Shown here in pieces: positions 44,701 to 54,103 of a DNA stretch of 64,000 nt. The notes below the pieces were generated by a model. The model was not told where the DNA came from. It saw only the letters and a list, made by a program, of their open reading frames with translations, and searched no databases. Every line of letters begins with the position of its first letter. Position 1 is the stretch's first letter. Source of the DNA: Heterotrichella gracilis (taxonomy: Eukaryota > Sar > Xanthophyceae > Tribonematales > Xanthonemataceae). The position numbers and the translations under genes are program-made. The DNA is taken from positions 1-64,000 of the forward strand of contig JAULBX010020188.1 in the NCBI GenBank assembly GCA_032358255.1. Direction: 5' to 3'.

Positions 44701-47700
44701 TTGCTGAAAGTTTGTGGTGTTCATCCCAAATGCAAATCCCAAGGCGCTAAAGCCTTCCTGTGGGCTGCATCTGCCTGCATTTGTGAGTAATACATGTTAC
44801 ACCCAGGAACCCTGTCGTTGCCCTTGACGCCTGCACAACAAGATAAAACAAAGGAATGAAACCCTGCCTTACTATAACCCTAAGCCCTCACACCCTTCCC
44901 CGCTATAACCCTTAAACCATCACATGTGTACATTCTAATACCCCGCAGGCGTGTTTGGCGCCTACACCCACGAGATGCGCGAGGCAAACCCTAAAACCCT
45001 AAACCCTACCTCTGCAAAACCCTAAGAGCCCAATAACGCCCCTCCTGCAAGCGTGTTTGACACCTATACCCGCGAGATGCGCGAGGCAAACCCTAAAACC
45101 CTAAACCCTACCTCTGCAAAACCCTAAGAGCCCAATAACGCCCCCCCTGCACGCGTGTTGGGCGCCTATACCCACAAAATGCACGAGGCAAACCCTAAAA
45201 CCATAAACCCTGCCTCTGCAAAACCCTAAAAGCCCAATAACGCCCCCCCTGCAAGCGTGTTTGGCACCTATACCCACAAAATGCGCGAGGCACGCAGAAG
45301 CCACATTCACCACAAAACGCTGAATTCCCCAACATATACCCTAGAAACATGAACCCTAAAATCCTACCCCGCAGGCGTGTTTGATGCCTATACCCACGAG
45401 ATGCGTGAGGCCCGCAAGAGCCACACGGGCAAAACCCTAAAACCCCACACCCAACAACCCTACATTCCTAAACCCAAACCCTCGTACCCTGCAGGCGTGT
45501 TTGATGCCTATACCCACGAGATGCGTGAGGCGCGCAAGAGCCACATACTAACAGGATTGCCCGATGGGTACGGCAGGGGAAGGATCATAGGGGACTACAG
45601 GTGGGTGCAACTCGGAGGGTTTTCTGGGGTTTAGCATAAGATTTTATATAGAGACACATATTCACGGGCATGTATGATGGTAGCCTCGCAGGTGGTGGGC
45701 ATGCATGTCATGTGGCAACCCGTTTTCAACCCTAAACCCTAGATTCATGAGCCCTGAAGTCCAAACCCTCTCGTTGGCAACCCTAAACCCTAGATTCATG
45801 AGCCCTGAAGTCCAAACCCTCTCGTTGGCAACCCTAAACCCTAGATTTATAAGCCCTAAAGTCCAAAACCCTCTCGTTGGCAACCTGTCTTTCTGACCTC
45901 CCCATCCCCATCCCCACTCCCATTGCACTTTGTGAACATCCCATCCCCAAACAATGACTGTATTTTGTGCGAACACCTACCCTTCCCCCAGAGTCAACTC
46001 TCCCTCCCTGAAACACCCCACTCCTCCCCACCTCCAGGCGCGTGTCTCTGTACGGCGTGGATGCCCTGATTTGTGCATGACGAGGGAAATTCAAAATTTA
46101 ACGGTTCCATGTCCGTAGTCTAAGCGCACCATGCAATAGTGATGAAGTAGGCAACCCTCCCTTATAAATCACCACCCCAACAACCTGGCCTCAAAGCTGG
46201 AATGCACACACATTTGTGCTCTTTGTTTACCTTACCTGCTAACTTACCCACCCTCATCCCCACAGGCGCGTGTCCCTGTATGGTGTGGATGCCCTGATTG
46301 ACCAGAAGAAGGACGACCTTGCGCACATGCTGGTGGGGGTCATGGATGAGGAGAATATACGGCTCAGGGAGGAGGTGAGCAAACCCTAGTCCCTTGAAAA
46401 CCCTAAGCAAAAACTTGCACAATGCACAAAATTTGCACAAAAGAAACCTTAACTTGAAAGCTGTGCACACATCGATCAATAAGGCACAAGCTTGTAAATG
46501 CACACACTAAACCTCAAAGCCTACACCCTACATACCCTAAACTCAACACCTCCCTTCTCGCAGGTGTGTGAAGCAGATACTAGCCTTGAAGGAGCTCAAG
46601 GTTCTAATTCAGAATTTAACCCCAAACCCTGATTTTGGCCTCCAAAACCCTAATCCCTAAACCCCTCCATTGCAGGTGTGTGAGCAGATACGCGCCCTGA
46701 AGGAGCTCAACCCTAAACCGGAACTCTTGAAACCCTAATTCCTCAATCCTAAACCGCTCTCCCCATGCAAGTCTGTGAGCAATATACCTCCTCAACCAAT
46801 GCTCTAAACCCACGCCACAGCCTTGAAACCCAAACCCTGAACCCTAAAACCCCCTCTCTGTAGGTGTGTGAGCAGATTCGCGCCCTGAAGGAGTTGAAGG
46901 AGATGGCTGCTGGGTACGGGGATGACATCAGCAGGCCAGCCAAGACTGCAAGGGAGGCGGTGCAGTGGTGAGGAGCAGGGGACATGGGCTGCCTTGAAAC
47001 CCTACAAAACGAATCTGAACCCTAAACCATAGTATTCTAATACCCTCAAAGGTCTATGGCTGCTGGGTACGGGGATGACATCAGCAGGCCAGCAAAGACT
47101 GCGAGGGAGGCGGTGCAGTGGTGAGCCCTAAACCCTAATACAAACCCTGGAAACCCTTATACAAACCTTGACAACTGGAGTTGTAATTCCATGCGTTCCG
47201 GCAGACCGGTCGGATCAGCAGTCAGTCTTTTAAATGTATATGCTCTGTGCCAACCCCCTCTGTACTGGCATCAGACCACCCTTCTAGAATGTAACTCCCC
47301 CTTTCAGAGGCTGTAATATGCCTACCTTGGAGCGGTGAAGGAACAGGATGGTGCCGCCATGAGCCTCGGCAGGGTGGGCGCATTCCCCCACACTCAAACC
47401 CTATAAAACCCTAAATGGCCCCCAAAAAATGCCTCTCCGCCCTCACAATATGGTGCTAGAAATAACTCCCTCTCCCCTTTTTCTTCAGGCTGTACTATGC
47501 CTACCTAGGAGCGGTGAAGGAGCAGGATGGTGCCGCCATGAGCCTCGGCTGGGTGGATGCATTCCTTGACACATTGACCCTCTGAAACCCTAAAAGACCT
47601 CCAAAACAACGCCTTTTTGCCCTCACATCACCCTCGCTAGATTTCGGAGCCAACTCCCCGTTTTTCCAGGTTGTACTACGCCTACCTTGGAGCGGTGAAG

Positions 47701-50700
47701 GAGCAGGATGGTGCCGCCATGAGCCTCGGCAGGGTGGACGCATTCCTCGACACCTACATTGAAGCTGACCTGGCAGATGGCACCCTGGATGAGCAAGGGG
47801 CTCAGGAGCTAATTGATCAGTTTGTGATGAAGCTGAGGATGGTCAGGTGAGGGTTGAGAAAGAGTAGTGTGGGGGTGGGTGCGGCATTGGAGACCTGCAT
47901 TTAGGGTTGAGGGTTTAGGGTTTGGGGTTGATGGCATCCTGGATGAGCAAGGGGCGCAGGAGTGATTGACCAATTTGTGATGAAGCTGAGGAATCCTATC
48001 CGATGGTCAGGTGAGGGGTGTCATTCTCATGGCAGTTGACTCTCTGCCGCAAACCAGTCTGGGTTAATTTTTATGTACCGAAGCCCTCTCAACCCCTGTC
48101 GTACTGACCAACTAAGCAAAGACCCTCCTACTGCATAACCCTTCCCTACAAACCCTAGCCCTGCCTTTCACTAACAACCACCACTTCAACAACCCCGCAG
48201 GCAGCTGCGCACCCCCGACTACAACGCGCTCTTTGCGGGGGACCCCACCTGGGTCACCACCGCCCTTGGGGGACTGGATGAGGCGGGCAAGCCACTGGTT
48301 ACCAAGACCGCCTTCCGATTCCTGCACACCCTTTACAACCTGGGCCCCGCCCCCGAGCCCAACATGACTGTGCTGTGGCATGAGGACCTGCCAGAGGGCT
48401 TCAAGGACTACTGCGCAAAGGTGGGCTCAAGGAAACCCTAAAAGCCCTTCAAACCCTGAGAAATATGTGTCTTGTAACCCTGGGAAACCCTAAAAATCGA
48501 AAGTGACTTCTGCACGCGCTGTACATCCCTGGGGCCCAACATGTTTGTCTGCAAGGACCGCTGCTACATTACCCTAACCTCGGTGTTTTGCTAGAGCTTC
48601 CAATTTATCCTGCACCAAACAATTGAGGTTATAATATGCGTTGCTTTTCGTGTATTGTAGGTGTCCATCGACACCTCCAGCCTCCAGTACGAGAACGACG
48701 CCCTCATGTCGCGCATGTTCGGCTGCGACTATGGCATCGCGTGCTGCGTTTCAGCCATGCGCCTGGGCAAGGACATGCAGTTCTTTGGCGCTCGGGCCAA
48801 TCTGCCCAAACTGCTGCTATACGCGCTCAACGGGGGAAGGGACGAGGTCTCTGGCAAGCAGGTGAGGCCACGGAGGATAGGAGGTGAAAACAAATAATTA
48901 TGGACAAAAAACATGGAGAGGAAGGTGATTAAATGAACTAAATGAACCAGAAATGGCAAAGAAATGTTTATTGGTGCGCGCGCCAACCTGCCTAAGCTGC
49001 TGCTGTATGTACTGCATGCCCTCAAAAAGGGGCAGGGACGAGAATATACAGCCAAAAATGTAAACAATGTTTGCTATTGATATAGAGAAGACTGTTATAT
49101 TTTGAAGGAGGATAGATTGGAGTGGAAGTTGAAAAGAACTTTATGGAAAGGTGGCAGAAAATAGTTTTGGGTGCATGCGTGCCAATCTATCCAAGCTGCC
49201 AGATAAACCTTTTAACCCCACCCCACCTCCCACTGCAGGTCGGCCCCGCCTTCGCCCCCATTGACCCCACCCGCCCCCTGGATTACAACGAGGTGATTGC
49301 ACGATTTGAGGAGGCCAGTGATTGGCTTGCGGCCCTTTACACCAACACCATGAACGTCATCCACTACATGCACGACAAGTATGACTATGAGAGGCTTCAG
49401 ATGGCCCTGCACGACACGCGCGTGCGCAGGTAAGGGATGTGGGTGGAATATGGGGGATGGAGGTTTTGTGGGGTGTCTGTGTATGGGGGGGTGTGGGGAA
49501 AAGGGGGGACCCGGTAGCGTTGGGTTTCCTGTGGTCTGTGCATCAACACCGTTGTTGCCGATTCCCCCTCCGCCATTAAGCACGCAAAGGTCTTCCCCGT
49601 TTTAGATGCCAGAGGGCTAATACCCTAACCCAAACCCTAAAATCCTAGATCGATTCTGTACCAGACCACCTAGGTTTTCAGTGAACACCTAGGTCATCTA
49701 ACAAGCTTACACTACTTCGCAGGTTCCTTGCCTTCGGCATCAGTGGCCTATCGGTGGTGGCAGATTCCCTCTCCGCCATCAAGCACGCCAAGGTGTTCCC
49801 CGTTGTGGACGACAGGGGGATAATGGTGGATTTCAGGGTGGAGGGGGAGTTCCCAAAGTACGGGAATGACGATGAGAGGGTGGATGACCTGGCGAGATGG
49901 GTGGTGGAGGATTTCCATGCCAAGCTGGGCAAACAGCACACCTACAGGTGGGTGGGGGTGGGGTTAGGGGTGGTCAATTGCAAGGTGTGCGATTACCCAG
50001 GATTGCCCAAGCTGGCATCCTGTGAATCCTGTAGCAAACTGCCAGCAAGTCCTGTAGCATGTGCCTTCTCACCCCACCATTCCCAGTGCTTTCCCTCCTC
50101 CCCTTTGCATTGAAAAGACGCAAATCCCCACTCGCAGGCGCAGCATCCCTACCCTCAGCGTGCTCACCATCACCAGTAACGTGGTGTATGGACAGAAGAC
50201 AGGCAACACACCCGACGGGAGGGCCAAGGGGGAACCCTACGCACCTGGCGCAAACCCCATGCACGGAAGGTGCGTTTAGGGTTTTGTTTAGGGTAATCAG
50301 TAGGGTTTAGGGTACTGCTTGGGGTTTCTGCCTAGGGTGTGTACTGCTAGGTGACAGGGTGAAGGGGGGTCCATTTGCACCTGGGCCAAACACCATGCAT
50401 GGAAGGCGAGCTTAGGGTAATACCCCGGACCTTTGAATCCTGGCTAAAACCCTGATTTTAACCATTCCCACCCCTTTATAGGGATGTCTGGCAATCTTGA
50501 ATACATTCACTCTGGTGCCATCAGCACTGGGCAAAAATCCTAGAGCCAAAACCCTAGAGCCAAAACCCTGAAAACACCTTCCAACCCTGTCGCAGGGACG
50601 ACTCTGGCGCGCTTGCTTCCCTCAACTCAGTTGCCTGCCTACCGTACTCCCACTGCCTGGACGGCATCTCCAACACATTCACACTGGTGCCATCTGCGTT

Positions 50701-51453
50701 GGGCAAGGAGCCCCACGCCTGCCGCTCCAACTTGGTGGCGGTGCTGGATGGATACTTTGCAAAGGGGGGCCACCACCTCAATGTGAATGTACTCAACAGG
50801 TGGGTGTGGGGATGAAAGTAGCTTTAAGATGGAGGGAGGAAGGAGGGGTGTTGGTTGGGTGTGGGGTTTTGAGTGTGGTGCTTAGGGTGTATATAGCGCG
50901 ACATAAGGGTTTGGGCAAGGGTTCGGGGCTTGCCGCTCCAACCTGGTGGCGGTGTTGGATGGCTACTTTGCAAAGGGGGGCCACCATCTCAACGTCAACG
51001 TACTCAACAGGTGGGTGTGGGGTGAAAGTAGCTATAAGGTGAAGGGGGGGAGGAGCGTTGGCTGGTGTGGCATTGGGGGTGCTATTTAGGGTTGTATGTG
51101 CACGTCTATAGGATTGCGGATGGAGTTTAGACACTGCCTGCCGCTCCAAGCGGGTGGCTACCCGGTACTTGGTGCCTACTTTGCAAAGGGGAGCACCTGG
51201 ATACCACTAGTTTTGGCTTCATATGCTCAATGCCTGTGCACGCCAGCATCCCTTGCAACGCTCTCCCATTGCACCCCCTGACATTGCCATTCCCCCACCA
51301 ACCCACAGGGACATGCTGGTAGACGCCGTGGCGCACCCTGAGCGCTACCCTAACCTCACCGTTAGGGTTTCGGGCTATGCGGTGCACTTTTCCAAGCTGA
51401 CTCACGAGCAGCAATTGGAGGTCATCGCCCGCACATTCCACGACACGATGTAA
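41710..51453 (+). CDS. pflB: Pyruvate formate-lyase (formate C-acetyltransferase)
   Basis: Converts pyruvate and CoA to acetyl-CoA and formate in anaerobic fermentation through a glycyl radical. Exons: 41710-41826, 42513-42679, 42934-43050, 43422-43635, 44023-44208, 44588-44669, 45495-45600, 46266-46374, 46864-46967, 47670-47846, 48201-48420, 48661-48861, 49239-49429, 49723-49947, 50138-50269, 50596-50799, 51309-51453; every phase matches, 898 residues. [20 protein letters not shown] carries the catalytic cysteine pair (561/562); [11 protein letters not shown] holds the radical Gly873, 25 residues from the C-terminus as in E. coli Pfl[30 protein letters not shown] and ANPMHGRD are further family blocks. 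The first ~130 residues exceed bacterial PFL; residues 1-39 (Ala/Leu-rich, [16 protein letters not shown]) may be an organelle presequence. A PFL-activating enzyme would be needed but is not in this window. Confidence 0.98.
41972..42428 (+). repeat. Three copies of the PFL exon 1 donor half
   Basis: The end of exon 1 (CAGCAGCGGCTGCAGCCTA, then CCCAATGCTGCAGAAGCT, donor CCAG/GTAACC) recurs at 41972-42024, 42151-42210 and 42371-42428. Copies two and four keep a GTAAAC/GTAACC donor; the third has lost it. CCCTAGAC/CCCTAAA motifs fill the spacers. Confidence 0.85.
43083..43420 (+). repeat. Duplications around PFL exon 4
   Basis: The unit running from TTCGAGCGCTTCCGAGGCACC through CCCAAAAATGTTCAAAA and TCTGACTAATCTGACC to the exon start occurs at 43083-43215 and 43290-43420 before the real exon 4 (43422). 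A separate copy of the exon 4 donor half is at 43768-43838. The intron phrase CAGAAATTCATC is duplicated with the exon. Confidence 0.8.
44410..44531. repeat. Direct repeat enclosing a head-to-head telomere palindrome
   Basis: A ~49-bp sequence (AGGTGTGTCGGGGTTCAGGG...) occurs at 44410-44458 and 44483-44531. Between and overlapping them, 44450-44482 is a perfect palindrome: GGTTTAGGGTTTAGGG, one A, then CCCTAAACCCTAAACC. It lies in the PFL intron between exons 5 and 6. Confidence 0.95.
44945..45494 (+). repeat. Five tandem degenerate copies of PFL exon 7
   Basis: GCGTGTTTG...CCTATACCCAC...ATGCGCGAGGC starts at 44949, 45051, 45153, 45255, 45375 and, as the real exon, 45495: spacings 102, 102, 102, 120, 120. 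The first three copies break off after GAGGC and run directly into AAACCCTAAAACCCTAAACC; the fourth and fifth keep more of the exon. Each is preceded by an acceptor-like CCCTGCA/G. Confidence 0.95.
45735..45890 (+). repeat. 51-bp tandem repeat with CCCTAAA, three copies
   Basis: Unit GGCAACCCTAAACCCTAGAT, then TCATGAGCCCTGAAGTCCAA and ACCCTCTCGTT, repeated three times; the third is slightly diverged. In the PFL intron between exons 7 and 8. A decayed copy of exon 8 follows at 46035-46080. Confidence 0.9.
46562..47124 (+). repeat. Copies flanking PFL exon 9
   Basis: The acceptor half (GCAGGTGTGTGAGCAGAT.CGCGCCCTGAAGGAG) recurs at 46562-46600, 46676-46712 and, short, 46768-46790 before the real exon at 46864. 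The donor half (GCTGCTGGGTACGGGGATGA to GTGCAGTG/GTGAG) recurs after it at 47055-47124, almost unchanged. Confidence 0.9.
47300..47580 (+). repeat. Two copies of PFL exon 10 start
   Basis: CAG.GGCTGTA.TATGCCTACCT, then GGAGCGGTGAAGGA.CAGGAT and onward, at 47304-47380 and 47485-47575, before the real exon at 47670. The second copy has an intact acceptor. A decayed copy of the exon's end lies at 47936-48013. Confidence 0.9.
50935..51190 (+). repeat. Copies of PFL exon 16 donor half
   Basis: 50935-51010 repeats the end of exon 16 (GCCGCTCCAACCTGGTGGCG to CTCAACAG/GTGGGTG) almost perfectly, with its donor and following intron bases; 51138-51195 is a more decayed copy. TTAGGGT motifs lie between. 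Confidence 0.9.
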
Positions 51454-53086
51454 GCGGAGCGCAGCTTTAATGGGGAGGGTCATGCACTTAGAGCACTTTG
51501 TTGGCGCTTCGTTGGCTCCTCAAGCTAATAAGATTAATCAAATAAGTTCCTGGCTTTGATGTGTGGTGGAGGGAGGAGGGGAAGGGGGTTTGGGGGGGTT
51601 GTTGGTGTTGGGCTCCGGGATGCACTTTTGCAAGTTGACCCCACGATGGGAAGGGGGGCAAAGGGGGAATGTGATTTTAAATCCTAAAGGGTTTGGTGTG
51701 ATGATGTTATATATTTGAGATGAGGGACAAGCAGCTGGTGAATGATTGTAGACACCACTGCGCGATAAGCAGCGTGCATTAGGCTGTATCTGTTGTTTGA
51801 ATAAGGGCAACTGTATCTGTTGTTTGAATAAGGGCAACAGAGGAGCGTTGACAGACTGCAATAAATTAAATTGCAGTTTGCAAGCGTTCACAGTTGGAGA
51901 GTGGTTACGTTGTCAACTTCGACAGTGGGTTGTTCAATACTGCTAGACTACCGCCTTGTACACTCCCTAGTCAAACTTTGTCAATGACCAGCATACTGGA
52001 TGTTGTGTCAAACTTGGCAACGCTCTGGACTTGGTCTGTTAATAAGTTATTAAGCACTTGGCATAATATAAATACACTCAAATGGGCACCTAGAATTACT
52101 GAAAAACACTCAGTGAAGTTGAACAGATATCCCTACGCTACGCCTGTGGGAAATAAAAACCCAGATCATGCAGCGATGATCAGGTATGTTTGGGCAACGA
52201 AATTAATATATTATTTTGTAGGGATATTAGTATATATTAGTATATATTAGTATATATTAGTATATATTAGTATATATTAGTATATATTAGTATATATTAG
52301 TATATAAGGGCAACGAAATTAATCAGGAAATTATGTAGGGATATTAGTTAGGTACTTATGTGGGGAATAGTAGTTTCAAACTGCATATTTGATCTTTTAT
52401 TGGGTAATAAATGCTTTCAAGATGCGTTGTCCATCTCATCGACCAATAAGCCGAATTATATTGCACTAGATTGTTTTGAACTTTGGCAATTGCGCGTGCA
52501 ATCTGTGAAATGCGCAAAACCTTGATTAGATATAGAGGAATACTTACTGGTTCAGCTGAACTAGAAGCTTCCACAGTGGCAGCATGTGTCAAATGCTTTT
52601 AGAGGCTTTTCCCAATTGGAGTGAAATTCAATGGGTCAGTATGACATTGCCTATATTATCCGTGTTTGGAATAGTAAGGGCAAATTGCTGTTGAATATCA
52701 GATGTGATTGCTGTTGAATATCAGATGTGAAATTGATACTGTAACAGTTCCAGAATTTCCTGTCATAAAAACCTTGGTCTTGCATGGGGCTCAGTCTGGT
52801 CACGATGTGATCCCTGCCGCAGGGACCCACCGAGGCCTGCCGAAACGCAGGGGCCACCCACATTCACCCCCTTGAAGTAACTCGAGTTGCAACTTCACTT
52901 AGCAAAGTAGCTCACTGCTTTCATCCAAACTGGCAGAATTACATGACACTGTCAGATTCACGACGCGTCCAAAGAATGCAACTGTTAGACACTCTCCCCC
53001 TTGTCCCCAGTGCCACTCCAAAGCATACGTCCCTGCCCCCGGGATGCCTGCACTCCTCCTCCTGGAAAAAGCTTGATCTTTAAAGC
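51454..53086. other. Convergent intergenic region, PFL and TPR genes
   Basis: AT-rich, no supported exon. Contains two small tandem duplications (TGTATCTGTTGTTTGAATAA near 51785-51840 and TGTTGAATATCAGATGTGA near 52690-52730) and the decanucleotide array listed separately. Confidence 0.6.
52224..52306. repeat. 10-bp tandem repeat (TATATATTAG)
   Basis: Seven exact units at 52231-52300 with partial units on both sides. The flanking phrase GGGCAACGAAATTAAT occurs on both sides of the array. Confidence 0.95.
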
Positions 53087-54100
53087 TTGATCCTTAGGGT
53101 AATTACAGCACCACCTCCGCATCAGGGAACAGTGCATCTGCCAGCAACGCGCACCGAGGCTCAGGGACACCTCCAGCCCCCAGCAAATTATGCCCCTTAT
53201 GTCCCAAGGCATGCCCATGTCCCCCACATTCCCTGGGGTGGCATCTCCCGGTATCTTGATGAAGCTTCATCCCCTTTAGAGCAATTACAGCACCACCTCC
53301 GCATCAGGGAACTGCGCATCTGCCAGCAACGCGCACCGAGGCTCCAGCACCGGTGGCGACCCCAGGCCTCAGCTTTAAGCTGGGTTGCACCCCCATCTAT
53401 GAGGGTGTCCCTGTCCCCCACACTCCCAGGAGCCGCATCTCCACACTCCTTGAGTAAGCTTGATCTTTAGGGTAATTACAGCACCATCTCAGTATCACAG
53501 CATCTCCCTGGGCACCCCTTCCAAGGGAAATTACAGCACCACCTCCGCATCAGGGAACAGGGCATCTGCCAGCAACGCGCACCGAGGCTCCAGCACCGGT
53601 GGCGACCCCAGGCCTCAGCTTTAAGCTGGGTTGCACCCNNNNNNNNNNNNNNNNNNNNNNNNNNNNNNNNNNNNNNNNNNNNNNNNNNNNNNNNNNNNNN
53701 NNNNNNNNNNNNNNNNNNNNNNNNNNNNNNNNNNNNNNGCACCGGTGGCGACCCCAGGCCCCACCTCCAAATTGGGTTGCACCCCATAGGCATGTCCCTG
53801 CCCCCCACACTCCCCGGGGTGGCATCTCCCCACTCCTTGATCAAGCTTGATCGTTAGGGTAATCACTGCACCACCTCAGTATCACAGCATCTCCCTGGGC
53901 GCCCCTTCCAAGGGAAATTACAGCACCACCTCTGCATCAGGGAACAGGGCATCTGCCAGCAGCGTGCACCGAGGCTCCAGCACCGGTGGCGACCCCAGGC
54001 CCCACCTCCAAATTGGGTTGCACCCCATAGGCATGTCCCTGCCCCCCACACTCCCCAGGGTGGCATCTCCCCACTCCTTGATTAAGCTTGATCTTAAGGG
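53087..54100 (-). repeat. Tandem array of the TPR gene's terminal exon
   Basis: At least five copies of a ~190-bp unit: CAGCACCACCTCCGCATCAG, GGAACAG.GCATCTGCCAGCA, then CGAGGCTCCAGCACCGGTGG and an intergenic part with CTTGATCTTTAGGGTAATTA. Each copy includes, on the minus strand, LADALFPDAEVVL and a stop. They lie downstream of the real last exon (54104-54331). The array is broken by the assembly gap at 53639-53738. Confidence 0.9.
53639..53738. other. Assembly gap (100 N)
   Basis: Exactly 100 Ns inside a tandem repeat array, the conventional placeholder for a gap of unknown size. The copy number of the array is therefore unknown. Confidence 0.98.
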
Positions 54101-54103
54101 CAA

